Part shown: positions 38,862 through 50,634 of the stretch, piece after piece | Position numbering within the stretch: the first letter of the stretch is position 1 | How the letters are laid out: every line of letters begins with the position of its first letter | Source: Rhabditophanes sp. KR3021 | Taxonomy: Eukaryota > Nematoda > Chromadorea > Rhabditida > Alloionematidae | DNA: 64,000 bases | Direction of reading: 5' to 3' | Assembly (NCBI GenBank): GCA_963281155.1 | Contig: CAUJLY010000004.1 | Coordinates: 4,278,001-4,342,000, forward strand | Notes under the pieces: model-generated | What the model was told of the DNA's origin: nothing | The model's input: only the letters and a program-made list of their open reading frames with translations | Database searches by the model: none | Made by a program: the position numbers and the translations under genes

Positions 38862-39829
38862 ATTATCAATAATATACCTAAAAGGAATAATATAATTAGT
38901 AAAAAATATCTAAAAAGTGACACGTGTAGATATCTTTTTGTCCAAGAATGAGTATGTAAATAGGACACAGTCTTGTCTATCGTCTAACTCAAAAAGTAAA
39001 ATGAAGACAAGTGATCTCATATAAATATTTGTAGAGTCAAATGGACACATCATCACTATAACTGAGATAGTAAAAGTCGACAAATACAGGCTTAAACAAA
39101 GATATGACTGTTTGTTAATATGGGAGTTTCTTTTTAAATAGCAGCGGTCATTGATGACGTGGCAATTTTTGATTTGAAGGGTACAAAATGCTTTTAGATA
39201 GTATCCATTTAAACAAATGATGGATATTTGAAATGCTAACAATTTTGAAAGCAGTTATTTTGATCCTCAAAAATGAAATCTTACCATCAAATACAAAATT
39301 ATTTAAAATACAGTCCTTACATACATAGTGTGAATTATAAAATACAATCTTTGCAGCACGTATGAAATAAACTAAGGTTATATATTAATTTGTTTTGTTC
39401 TAATTTTTTTAAAAATCTTCATGATTGGAATACCATAATGGGAATGATGAACATGTACGCATGCACATATCTTTTAATAGCCTATTATAATGTATATTTC
39501 CACTTTATCTATAACTTTCCCATTGAACGGCAAATTCGTCTGACTCTCACAACGACTTTTCATATCAATGTAACACCCAGTGGAAACATATTACTATGCC
39601 CATTTTTTAAAATTGAAGTTGTTTAGAGGCCACAAATTCTAATTTTTCAACAGCAGGCACCAAATAATTAATTTTAAATGTCTAATATAAAAAATATAAA
39701 TTTTTTACTATCATAATATGTAATTTTTGTCGTCTTTTCAACCAAAATTGTGCAGACATTTTCGGACCAATTTATCTATTATTTTGCGAATTTAAATAAT
39801 ATTTTTGTTTAATTTGCAGGTTAAAAAAT
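38862..39829. other. Divergent region between PDIA6 and RPS5
   Basis: 968 bp. A CCTTTTAG acceptor 18 bases before the PDIA6 ATG and TTTGCAG at 39813-39819, ten bases before the RPS5 ATG, suggest leader trans-splicing or 5'-UTR introns for both genes. At about 38930-39220 the plus strand reads KNEYVNRTQSCLSSNSKSKM and ITEIVKVDKYRLKQRYDC with stops between, which may be another decayed antisense relic (antisense to PDIA6), but this is weak. No other gene seen. Confidence 0.4.
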
Positions 39830-40504
<675 letters not shown>

Positions 40505-40763
40505 TTTTCTATTACAATTGTCATCTTCACATGAAATATTGTTATATGGTTTTTCTGTCAAAGAAATGTTTTTGTTGAAAAAAATTTAAAATTATCTCGT
40601 TTCTTTATTTAATTCCAAAAATTACATACAAATTATTATAACGCAGTAGTTTAAGTATAATTCTCAAATAAGAGGAATACTAAACACACTTTCTTCATGT
40701 CACTTAAACAATTAATTTAAATAGTTTAAAAATAGCTCATTTAATTAGCTTATCAAAATTTTA

Positions 40764-41522
40764 TTAAGTAGTATTTTGGACGCTTTTAAGGTTTTGAGTT
40801 CCTAGAAGGAAGCAAGTTTCCAAGGTTTGAATACTGCGATTGTGACGGGCATATCTGAGTTTATTGTGCTCAAGCCACGAGTTTCTAACCCTAGACCAGT
40901 GTTTCTGATAATCACTGACTTTTATGGAGTCTTGTGGTATTCCCTTAGGAAGGAATTTGAAAGGCTTTGGACAGGAATCAGGCTTTTTCAAGTGTTTTCT
41001 GATAGATGGCAATTCGGTTATTTTCTTACTAGTTAGCAAGTCTATAGATTCTATATCAGGGCTTTCAGATCGCTCTCTTTTATGTTGAGTATTGTCACTT
41101 TCTTCGATGACATGCTTCTTATTACTCCCCAACATCCAATGACGTCCTAATTGATACATCGTTTTGGAGGCAAATTGTGGTATTTCCGGAACTTGCAATA
41201 TTTTTGCTCGGATATCAGCCATATTAGCATTTGGCTCTTTTCTTGGGCGTCCACGATGTATTGGTAGTGTCGCATTTTTTAAACTCATCGGGTCATTCTT
41301 TTGAAGTGAATTACTGCAAAATAGATATAATGTACTTAGTTATGAAATTACCTTCTACTATGATCTCCACCACTTACTTTCGAAGGACTTTTTAGTTGTT
41401 TTTTGGTCTTATGCGATTCGGTCACTGAAAATGCTGTAAATTAATCTTTTTACCATAAAACAATTGTATTAATGTGTATATTAATGAATAATTAACTTAC
41501 AGTTGTCACGTAAGCCATCCAT
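40764..41522 (-). CDS. LIN37: LIN37-like DREAM/MuvB complex subunit
   Basis: Three exons (41522-41501, 41424-41352, 41313-40764) give 214 residues. The N-terminal half is basic (KTKKQLKSPSK, HRGRPRKEPN); the middle reads SKTMYQLGRHWMLGSNKK, resembling the LIN37 segment around 'LYPICRAWM'; the C-terminal VSDYQKHWSRVRNSWLEHNK and LRYARHNRSIQTL match the LIN37 end ([20 protein letters not shown] type). LIN37 is a core subunit of the cell-cycle repressor DREAM. Exon 2 has two acceptors nine bases apart that both keep the frame. Head-to-head with WDR6, 187 bp between start codons. Confidence 0.72.
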
Positions 41523-41709
41523 TTTGATTAATTTGTAATGCTTTTTCAAGTAGTAAAGATAATTGTTTTCCCTTTCAGGTTTGTATCATAAAATGTCTCT
41601 TCAAATGGCAATTCAAAAATTGGTAAAATGCGTCTTTCAACAAATTTGAACTTTCTTGCTGGGATTTTATCTTTATCAATTCCTTTCATTTTTTGAAATT
41701 ATTGCAATT

Positions 41710-44700
41710 ATGAGTATAATTGGACCCAGATTAGCTTTATATCACAATGATCAAACTTTGTTATCCGGTATGTAATTGCTGTTAATCTTTGAAAATAATT
41801 GTTTTAGGAAATACATCGCATTTAGAAGTTTATGCAAGGGAAGGAGACAAGTATAAAATTGTGAACGATGTACCGATATTTGATGAACGTGGCTACAATA
41901 TTCATGGAATCCTGAGTTTCAAAAGCAAATATTTTATTGTTTATGGTGAAAAGGGTATAGCAATTTTGAACGATCATTATAAGGTATTGAAGATTAAGTA
42001 TTTTTGTGATTGGATTTTGAATGGATACGTCACTAAAGAGCACTTGGTTATTTTCCATTTTGCAACCAATTCGATTCAGACATTCAATTTAGAAATGACA
42101 AATGAATGTGTTGATATAAGCATCAAGAATAATCAGTATCTAAACTTTTCAACACTGGCTTTATCTTCCATCTTTTGTGAAGATGAAGATAGTAAGGTTG
42201 TGCTGTATGTTGGAACTTGTTTTGGACCAATTTTGAAATTCTATCCACTACATAGTAGTGATTTAGAAATGTCTTTATCGGGACACCATGGAATGGTATG
42301 TCAGAAAATAAAACTTTATTATATCTTTTTTATAGGTATTTGCGTTGTCGGTTGTCAAAAATATTATCTTTTCAATTGGAGATGATAGATCGTTCCGTTC
42401 TTGGGATACAATTACTGGCAAAGAATTGTCCTGCTCCTATGGCCATGATTTTAGACCATTTTCCATAACTTATTGCAAAGATCTTGATGTTCATATAACA
42501 AGTGGGGCTGATGAAAATATCTGTTTTTGGAAATTCGATAAAGATAATAATAATCCTAGATTGATAAAAAAGTTGAAAAACGAAGGAGGTACGACATACT
42601 CAATGATTTGCAGTGGTTTGGATTTGTTTATTGGAACTTATAATGGTACAGATGGGGTCACATTTATTAAAAGGGCAAAGATATTAAGATGGGATAATAT
42701 TTGACATATTTTTATTAATTTTGTTTAGAGCAATATTTGAGATTCTCTTTTTAACGCTTGTTAAGATATTTTGGGAGCCCATTAGTACATCATATACAAG
42801 GACAAAAGTTTCATTAATAAACAACTCATTAGGCATAAGGAAACATTCTTACTATGACGCTTAAATTTCTTAATAGGGCCTTTGTCGACAAGCCCGATGG
42901 TGCTAAAAACTAATAGATAGTTTGATTCTTTTTATCTTCTGCAATGTAGAAGTGACTTGTTTGAGACGAACGATCTAGCGTCTAAAAGAAATACTTATTC
43001 GATTAGAATTGATCAATAGATTCACTTCTTGGACCAGTTATTTTCTTATTTGACTTTGCAGCTCCAATTCTCATGTGTCGACAACTTCTGTTGAGGACGT
43101 GACAAATTGAAAACAATACTTTGCATAGCTAGCCCATTTAGATATTCGACAAAAAACGCTCTACGGATTAATGTCCTCTTAAAATTACATTTTATTCAAA
43201 GTTTTTTAATACCTCAGAAATGATTTCGTTATATTAAGGGACATTTTTCAGGTAATGTTGTACATTTGAAAGTACATTACAGAAACTTGTACGGAGAAAC
43301 GATTGAATATCAACTTCCAAATAACAACAAGATACGCGTGTTTAGTAAAGCTGTTGATGAGAATCGGTTTCTTTTGATTGACTCTAAAGGGAATCTATCA
43401 ATGTATAACAAATCTACAAATTCTCAAAAAGTACTGGTGACCAACAAAAGTTTTAGAAGCGACACTCTTTATTTGAGCCCTTCAAACAAAGTCTCACTAT
43501 GTACTAAAGATCAAGTTTACTTTGTGGACATTGTTAATAATGTCGTTTCTGTGCAAGCATTTGAAAACACAATTATTTCTACCATTTGGGGCGGGGATGT
43601 GTTTTTCGTATCCTTTTCTAGTGGAATAGTGATTGTTTGTGATTTTGACAAAAACAAGGTTTGCAAAATTCAAATGAGAGCACCTGTTCAATTATCATCA
43701 GCTGCAGTCGTTGATAATAATGTTTTCATTGGTTTGAAAAATGGGTGTTTCTTCTATGTTATGAATGTCAACGAAAATGAAATCACCTCACCGACTCAAA
43801 CATTCATTTATGCCCATGGAAAGGAAGCGATATTGGATATTTTCGTTGATAAAAGTAATGTTTATACAGTTGGAAAAGATAGTTTGGTTCATAAGTGGAG
43901 TTACGACACGTCAAAATGTGAACAAAGATTGACCCTTTCCAAAACATACCCCTCATCGATGGAATGGCCGTGCAAAATTTCTATTTTTAATAATAAGTTA
44001 TATTTGTTGGGATTCCATGCCAAATATTTCAAAGTTTTTAATCTTGAAAGTCAGAGCAAAGTATGTGAATATGATTGTGGTGGTGGGCATAGATGTTGGA
44101 GTTTTGATTTTAAACAAATTGAAAGTAATGATGGAGGCCAATCAGATAAAGTATTAGAATTTAATTTTATCAATAAAGGAACCATCAAAAGTGTCAAGCT
44201 AGTATGTAACTTTCTGAACAATGTTAGTACTTACCTCCACCGTCTTCAAATTAATTTTATACACAGTATTAATGAAAGCTATTTCATTACGGGAAGCGTT
44301 GACACCCAAATGGTGTTGTCAAAAAGAATATCCAATAAAAATGGGTATAAAAATGATGTTTTACAAAGAATGAGTAAGCATTCATCTACTGTTTACGATA
44401 TGCTTATGTTTTACAAAAATGGACAAAAACATATGATTTCGAGCGGTGGTAAAGGAGAAATTAACTTATGGAGTTGGAATAAGAATAAGCCAGATATTCT
44501 TAAACATCTCAAACTCTACAAATTTGATGAAGACTTGAGGGTTATAAGTATTGCTATATGCCCTAATTATTCAGGGGATGAATCGACAGTTAGACCAATT
44601 TTATGTGTTTTGTCGGATGGATCTATTTATTCTTTGACTATTAAAGACTCCCATTTTAGTGTTATGGACAAATTCGTAGAAGATGTTAAATGGATGTTCA

Positions 44701-45179
44701 CGAAAATTGTTGGAATCGGATGTAATAAGTTTGCTTCGATTACTACTCATGGATATTTGTATATTTTCGAAGTATCAGATTGTGGAGTTATATTTCATGC
44801 ACAGACAATTCATATTGAATCATGTGGTTTATCAGCATTGGCTTTTTCCCAAGATAATTGTATCATAGTAGGTAGTGAATCGGGAAGAATCCACATAGTT
44901 TCGGATTATGTTAAAGTTGCCGAAGCCCGCTATCATACATCTACGTGTACAGGCATTTGTGCAAAAAGATGTGAAAAAGGAGAAATTAATATCTTTTCTG
45001 TCTCACTGGATTGCAGAATATCACATTATAGCTTCAATGGGAAAAGAAAGGAATTAATTTTTCAAAAAGGAAAAGTCTTGTCCATTTCCGATCCAGCATG
45101 TGTGACCGAAAGCTATGGCAAAATCTTAATCTCTGGTGCAGGAATAGAGCAATTAGACAGAAAAATATTCGAAATATAA
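41710..45179 (+). CDS. WDR6: WD-repeat protein WDR6 (tRNA 34 ribose methylation cofactor)
   Basis: Four exons (41710-41767, 41808-42295, 42336-42645, 43252-45179) give 927 residues in frame. The protein is made of irregular WD repeats. The signature SGHHGMVFALSVV then IFSIGDDRSFRSWD and ITSGADENICFWKFD marks the WDR6/Trm734 family, which together with FTSJ1/Trm7 2'-O-methylates position 34 of certain tRNAs. Later repeats include SSTVYDMLMF, MISSGGKGEINLWSWN and GLSALAFSQDNCIIVGSESG. Length is somewhat below that of the vertebrate protein. Intron 3 (606 bp) is the only long one and has weak antisense coding-like sequence. Confidence 0.85.
42760..43140 (-). other. Weak antisense coding-like relic in WDR6 intron 3
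   Basis: Minus-strand fragments CRHMRIGAAKSNKKITGPRS, LDRSSQTSHFYIAEDKKNQT and APSGLSTKALLRNLSVIVRM are separated by stops. They look more protein-like than random intron, and are antisense to the gene like the other relics, but no shared motif was found. Low confidence. Confidence 0.28.
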
Positions 45180-45507
45180 AAATTGTTATAGATAATGTTA
45201 TTATTTTATTAGTAAAAAAATTAGTTAATGTTTAAATGCATAGTTGCAAATTCACCAATTTTACAATATCAATTTCCTTACGTGGATTACCTTTTTTAGT
45301 TTGATACTAGCTCCTTCATTTTTAACTAAATTGTTAGGAAGTTGTTGTTTATATGTAAAGTTAAAAATTGAATGATGGTGTTATATTTTACAGAAATTAA
45401 AGATTGAATAAAATAATTGTATCTACATTATAAACATTTTTATTCATAATACATATTTAGTCAATTAGAAATATATAAAAAGGCCCAATAGCCATTCATA
45501 ATCCCGC
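45180..45507. other. Convergent 3' intergenic region
   Basis: 328 bp between the 3' ends of WDR6 (plus) and the membrane-protein gene (minus). AT-rich with AATAAA-like signals on both strands. No gene seen. Confidence 0.45.
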
Positions 45508-46009
45508 TTATATCGTCTCAAAGGGTCCAGGTAGACATTCATAAGCACGGTGTTTACGTCCTAGATGGTGACACATTTCCGTGCCGCTTCCAGTGCAGGT
45601 TAAATCAAAGTACTATAACTATGGCAATAAATGAATATTCACAATAGGTAAAACTTACATTTGTTTCTTGATCGGAAGATTCTGTTGTGGATATAAGGGA
45701 AGTCATTGGCAGCAGAGAATCTGACAACAAGCCATCGCTTTCTTCATTGCACAGCTTACTCGAATCATCCAGACTTGAAGCATCTCTAGCCATTTCTATT
45801 GTTACATTGTTCAAATCAGATGATTCGAGAGGGTAAACTTTTCTTTTTTGGCTATCAGGGACGTGAGTCTGTCTAAAGGGCGATACTCTGTATGTTCTTC
45901 GGATTTTCTGCAGATATTTGTTATTCATACACAAAATCACGAAGATAAGCATGAAACATACAAATGTTCCAGCCAGGCATTTAGCATAAAGTACAAGTAG
46001 AGATGACAT
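45508..46009 (-). CDS. Small type II membrane protein with Cys-containing C-terminus
   Basis: Exons 46009-45659 and 45612-45508 join in phase 0 to give 151 residues. I start at MSSLLVLYAK (46009) rather than an alternative start 24 codons upstream. A membrane helix (CLAGTFVCFMLIFVILCM) near the N-terminus is followed by Lys/Arg (KIRRTYRVSPFRQ), a Ser/Asp-rich stretch, and, in exon 2, DLTCTGSGTEMCHHLGRKHR then AYECLPGPFETI. The second exon reads very like real protein, with three spaced cysteines that could pair. Positive residues after the helix could equally make the C-terminus cytoplasmic. Family not recognised. Confidence 0.58.
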
Positions 46010-46487
46010 TTTAATGGTTAGTGATGAGAATTCAATTAATGTGTACCTTTTATAGTTGTTCTTTTGATGTAACAAAACCATTACATTGCCAACACAAATT
46101 GTACTTTGATATAACTTTTAGTATGTTTGATGTTTAAAGATGTAATACATCTCATAAAAATTGGTGTACATATGGGATAAAGCATCATCATAGGCATAAA
46201 TTTTGAGGATACAATTCAATATCTAAAGATGATGACATATATCATTTTGATTAGGTTATGGGAGTGCACCATATTGTACCTATGTTTGATGATTTAAGGA
46301 AAACCAGATGACTTGTATTAATAAAAAAGTATTATCCCGCACGTGTGTCTGATGATTTAGCAAAAATAGTGTGGCTTTGTTCCAATAAAAAAGAATCATC
46401 AGAAAACTTGACAGTTTCAAATTATAATTCATTTGAATAAACATACTAACTAAAGTTTTGTAATCTGTGATCTGTTTATTGGTCAAA
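46010..46487. other. Divergent intergenic region upstream of the AAA ATPase
   Basis: 478 bp between divergent starts. It contains two imperfect copies of a segment with GATGATTTA and AATAAAAAAG (about 46285-46330 and 46345-46400). Minus-strand open frame across it is low-complexity and judged chance. No gene seen. Confidence 0.4.
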
Positions 46488-47949
46488 ATGGAGAAATTGT
46501 TGCAAACAATTCAGGCTGACAAAAATGGGCAACATCCTTCTGTCTTATTCGCTAGTGGTAGAAGTATACTCGCTTCTATTGATGCGGAAATAGAAAAAGC
46601 GCCTGACATGAAAGGAAGAAACAAATTTATAAAGGTATGCTTTGAAAGATATTTGACTTAACATCATCATTTTTAGCCAAGGAAGATTGCTGAAGGAATC
46701 ATCAAGGTTGCGAAGGTGACGATGGACAAGAACAAGCAGTTGGGGGCGCTCGTAAAAAACTGCCGGGAGGAGCCTGATTCTGTGGAGAAAGCTGAGTGTG
46801 TGGACAAAGACAAGTGGTCTCCTCCACGGGGAATAATTCCTTCTAAGATCCCACCGAGACAAGCTCTTGTCAGGAAGGCTAAGACTGGGAACACTGTTTC
46901 GCGTCGATCAGAAAAGACGAGCAGGAGGAGCAAATCTGTAAAAGGCCAAAAAGGTAAAGAAGTTGGTGAGGAAAAGAGTAATGCCCCAATCGCAGTGACG
47001 AAACCTTCTGTTGAATCAGGGTTGGCGGATCTGATTAGGTCAAGCATTCCTGCCGAAAGTCCTGATGTTGAATGGGATGATGTGATTGGGTTAAGTGAGT
47101 TGAAACGATCATTGCTAACGTCTGTAGTCGTTTCGCAACGACGAGTTAAGCTGTTCGTGGGTTTGCGGAAACCTAAGAAGTCCTTTCTTCTCTATGGACC
47201 CCCCGGGACTGGCAAGACTTTGGTTGTGAAGGCCATTGCTAAGGCAAGTGGGTTTGTCTTCTTTAATGTACTACCGTCAGTAGTTACATCGAAGTTCCGT
47301 GGTGAATCGGAAAAGCTGATCAGCTCCCTGTTTGAAGTTGCCAAATCGTATGAAAAGGCGATTATCTTCTTTGATGAGATTGATAGCTTGGCAATGAAGC
47401 GAGGTGGGCAAAGTGAGCATGAGGCATCACGAAGATTCATGAGTGAATTTCTAGTTCGACTTCAAGGTTAGTCCTTTCAATTCTTAATTTATAATCACTT
47501 TGTCTATTTTAGAATGTAGTGAAGGACACAACAACGTCTACATTTTTGCTGCGACAAACCGTCCATGGGACATCGACAGTGCCGTTCTAAGGCGATTCCA
47601 GGTTAAAAGCTATGTCCCACTACCAACTAGGGAGGATAGATGCCTCATTTTGAAGAGACTCCTTGTCGAGCACACTTTGACGCCAACTTTTGATTTCGAG
47701 GAGATCTCCGGACATTTGGAAGGATATTCACCAAGCGACATTCGGAACATTTGTTCTAGTGCTGCAAACTACCCCCTCGATGAGTATCTTGGCGGGTTCA
47801 ATGATTCTGTTTTGAACAAATCATCATTCTTAGATGTGTCTGTAGACTTGCCTATTGGAGAAACTCACTTCCTAAAGGCTATTGGGATGACCCCTAAGTC
47901 AGTAACAAAGGATGAGTTGAAGGAGTTCGAGAAGTACATGGAACACTAG
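46488..47949 (+). CDS. AAA ATPase of the katanin/spastin/VPS4 (meiotic) clade
   Basis: Three exons (46488-46634, 46677-47466, 47513-47949) give 457 residues. N-terminal helical region (LLQTIQADKNGQHPSVLFAS) could be a diverged MIT- or katanin-type domain, followed by a basic linker (RRSEKTSRRSKSVKGQKGKE). The single AAA module starts at DVEWDDVIGLSELKRSLLTS, with Walker A GPPGTGKT near residue 222, Walker B IIFFDEIDSL, ATNRPWDIDSAVLRRF with the arginine finger pair, and the C-terminal KSVTKDELKEFEKYME typical of the clade. Such enzymes sever microtubules or disassemble ESCRT-III; which of these applies cannot be set by eye. The coding sequence is visibly richer in G than its neighbours. Confidence 0.82.
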
Positions 47950-48026
47950 GATATTTCTTTCTATCATATAAACTAACAAATAAAACCTATATGCCAACTT
48001 AATTAGAAATAAAATTTATTTGTAAA

Positions 48027-48101
48027 ACTTGTGTAATTTTTTGTGTCTTCATCTTATAATAATACTTGTGTAATTTATTTGTGTCTTCATCTTATAATAA
48101 T
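48027..48101. repeat. Tandem duplication of a 37-38 bp unit
   Basis: ACTTGTGTAATTTTTTGTGT plus CTTCATCTTATAATAAT at 48027-48063 is repeated with one substitution and one insertion at 48064-48101. It lies in the convergent 372-bp region between the AAA ATPase and the zinc-finger gene, which shows no other feature. Confidence 0.85.
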
Positions 48102-48321
48102 ACTTATTCAAATAAATTTGTACAAGCTAAATATTTTATACTCATTAATTTAAGACATCTAAGTTACATATGATTTGATTATTTCAAAAATGTATTGATT
48201 AAAAGGCATATTTTATATAATTCAAATATCTAAATAAATATAGGTTGAATGTTTGATCAAAAGCTACATGTATGCTCTCCAAATGGTAATAAGTAGTTTA
48301 TATTGTAGCCTTCAATGACTT

Positions 48322-48753
48322 TCACTTCTTCTTGGTACTACAAGCGATACAATAAACAAAGTCGGGAATGTTCAACACAGTACATTTGCAACATTCCCAG
48401 GTTTCTTGTTCGTAACAATTTTGAGGTAGAGTGGTTTGGTGGGACGCTTCATCAATTGAACTTTGAAACCACGCACCATTAATTGGGCATCGATGTGGCG
48501 CATCTATAATGCTCTTAGATGATGTCTCACCAATTGAGCTGATTTCCGAATCACTTAACCCATTTAACGTCTCCAAGTAGTCTTCTTCCCCACTGCTGAT
48601 AGTGTCATTTTCTAGCCATGCATCATAGTCTTCATCGTTCCCACATTCTACATCAGTCTCACAATCAGTTGTATTAATGTCATCAGCTAAGTCATTATCC
48701 GAATCGCTTAAAAAGTCTGTGTCGCTCAAAATATCTTCATCACTAACATTCAT
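48322..48753 (-). CDS. Acidic protein with C-terminal RanBP2-type zinc finger
   Basis: Single-exon frame of 143 residues. The first two thirds are Asp/Glu/Ser-rich (SDTDFLSDSDNDLADDINTT). The end reads ETWECCKCTVLNIPDFVYCI then ACSTKKK, fitting the RanBP2 zinc finger pattern W-x-C-x2-C-x10-C-x2-C with N before the second half. Such fingers bind ubiquitin or RNA. The family beyond the finger is not recognised. The upstream 323 bp (48754-49076) is AT-rich and shared with the divergent DIX-like gene. Confidence 0.7.
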   Translation of the reverse strand: MNVSDEDILSDTDFLSDSDNDLADDINTTDCETDVECGNDEDYDAWLENDTISSGEEDYLETLNGLSDSEISSIGETSSKSIIDAPHRCPINGAWFQSSIDEASHQTTLPQNCYEQETWECCKCTVLNIPDFVYCIACSTKKK

Positions 48754-49076
48754 TTTCGTTGGATTTCACTGAAATTAAAAATAACATAAGTTTGATGTGA
48801 TTGAGTAGTTTCTAATTAGTGTTTATTTGCTAAGAAGCATTCATTAAAGTTAGTAAAAAATGGAGCTTCATCTTGAGATTTACTGTTTACTCATGCTTGG
48901 CAGGGCGTTGATTTTATTCGGTACAAGATATAGTTTTAAAAATGCTTCCTTCCAATCTTTAATGTAATACAACAAATATTTCAACAAACATTACCACAAA
49001 TATTACCAATACCACAGATTTGTGTTGTTTATGCTGGCTGGATATTTTAAATACTCATAATATTTAAATAACTAAA

Positions 49077-49473
49077 ATGTCTAGTAACACTACTGTTGAT
49101 GAGATTAATTGCTCAATGGGTAGATTAGATAATGATAGTTTTGTTGTAATTGATAAGAATGACTCAAAGGACAAAGTTTCAGTTGGTGGCTATAATCTTA
49201 AGGTTGTTTTAAACATCTATTATTTATTTTCAGTTCTTATACTATATTAACCAACTTCCTGTTCCGTACATCAAACAATTGTACGTTAGTAATGATGGCC
49301 CGATAACTTTAAGAGACATTCGACAACTTATCAACTTACCCAATTTTAAATACTACGCAATGGTTTTTGATACTGACTTTAGAACAACTGCAAAGTATGA
49401 ATTGCTTGATACCGACAAATTTTTCAAAGAACAAGCTACATCGTGTGTATTCTATCTTCAAAACACTTACTAA
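49077..49473 (+). CDS. Small protein with a DIX-like domain
   Basis: Exons 49077-49202 and 49234-49473 join in phase 0 to give 121 residues. Exon 2 reads FLYYINQLPVPYIKQLYVSN, GPITLRDIRQLINLPNFKYY and TAKYELLDTDKFFKEQ, matching the DIX pattern: Y, x-PIPY, T-L-x-x-F/I-K, YR-x-Y/F, acidic end. DIX domains of Dishevelled, Axin and Coiled-coil-DIX polymerise head-to-tail in Wnt signalling. Here the DIX-like domain makes up almost the whole protein; no DEP, PDZ, RGS or coiled coil is seen in the neighbourhood. Could be a stand-alone regulator that caps polymers, or a remnant. Confidence 0.55.
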
Positions 49474-49508
49474 ATAAAACATTTTAAAAATAATTTATTC
49501 AACACTAA

Positions 49509-49846
49509 TTATATTATCTTGGACACCTGGCTCTTGATTTGTAGTCTTCTCTTAAAGATATCTCCTTCGCCATTTTTATTCATATTTCTTAGTCTAAGCG
49601 GCTTTGTCTTTGCAGCATTAACTTGACCCTCATTATAAGCTGGCATTACTTTTCTTGAAATGGAATCTTGACGCTTTCCATTCCACAATACAATTTATCA
49701 AATTGATAGTGAGTAGGATCGCCTAAACTACTACTAGAAGCATGTGTTTGTTCAAATCTGGTAAAATTCCTTTTTAACAATTGAATACTTTTGCAAACTA
49801 TCAAAGCTGACAACTGGAGAACAAATGATAGACTCCTAATAAACAT
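49509..49846 (-). CDS. Small secreted, basic peptide precursor-like protein
   Basis: Two exons (49846-49692, 49653-49509) joined by a 38-bp intron give 99 residues. The start MFIRSLSFVLQLSALIVCKS looks like a signal peptide. The mature part has no cysteines and several dibasic or basic sites (QLLKRNFTRF, KTKPLRLRNMNKNGEGD, FKRRLQIK), as in neuropeptide precursors, but no repeated peptide is present. Without splicing, the frame ends early at IPFQEK. Divergent partner of the gene at 50331, 484 bp away. Confidence 0.45.
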
Positions 49847-50299
49847 TTGTTATGAGTCAGTAGTTGAAACAAATGACGGGATTTTGCATATTGGTGGATG
49901 TACAACAAGATTTACGACTACATAAAAAATTTACATTTGCAGAAAGGAGAAACTGTGATATGAATTTGAAGTAAAGTTTCCAAAAGCTAATTATGCAAGT
50001 TCAGAAATCGTCTCGTAAAACTATTATTAACAAGTGTGAAAAAATATAAATCATTCTATCGTGTTTGCATATTTAAGCAAGATAATGCTTTAAACTCTAA
50101 AAAAATACGCGTAAATTAAACAAACATATGATGTTTTTGTTTGGCTGACAACTTTATAATTTAGACTACGTCTGAATGTGTCAAATTGTAACTTTTTATG
50201 TACTTCTAAAATGACGACTCACATGAAGCAATTTAATTAGATGATAATACTATTGTTTTCGCTTCAAAGTATTTTAAAATAAACACGTTTGACTTTGGG

Positions 50300-50307
50300 T
50301 ATATAAG
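50300..50307 (+). promoter_or_regulatory. TATA-box-like element
   Basis: TATATAAG starts 31 bases upstream of the ATG of the small secreted-protein gene at 50331. Distance would place transcription start at or near the ATG, so the real 5' end may be set by trans-splicing. In AT-rich DNA such strings occur by chance. Confidence 0.3.
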
Positions 50308-50330
50308 ATAGAAAAGATTGTTATTTTCAA

Positions 50331-50634
50331 ATGCGTATTCTAAATCTAATAATATATTTTTTTTGTTTTGCTATGAAAGTTGATACCGCACCGTAAGTTA
50401 AATTTATATTTACTAATAAGTTACTACTAATTGTTTATTATTGGTTACAATTTATTTTTACTAAAAACAAATTATTATTAGTCACAATGTATTTTCAGAT
50501 ATTTTGTAAAGGAGCAAATGCAGCATTTTGATCAGTTGCTTAGTAAATCAGATGTTTCATTTATTAATATTGAAAATAAAGTACCTCATCTTGAATTGGC
50601 TGACGAACGATTAATAATGTCAATTATGTATTAA
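50331..50634 (+). CDS. Small secreted protein, 65 residues
   Basis: Exons 50331-50392 and 50499-50634 join in phase 2 (CC plus A) to give MRILNLIIYFFCFAMKVDTA as a signal peptide, then YFVKEQMQHFDQLLSKSDVS and NKVPHLELADERLIMSIMY. No cysteines. Both splice sites are good (GTAAGT, ATTTTCAG). Too small for routine open-frame calls. Family not recognised; the size and composition fit a secreted peptide. Confidence 0.5.

Noticed and set aside
38910..39242. A minus-strand protein of 110 residues between PDIA6 and RPS5
   Set aside because: Residue pattern is typical of chance frames in AT-rich DNA; the opposite strand reads at least as well and is itself broken.
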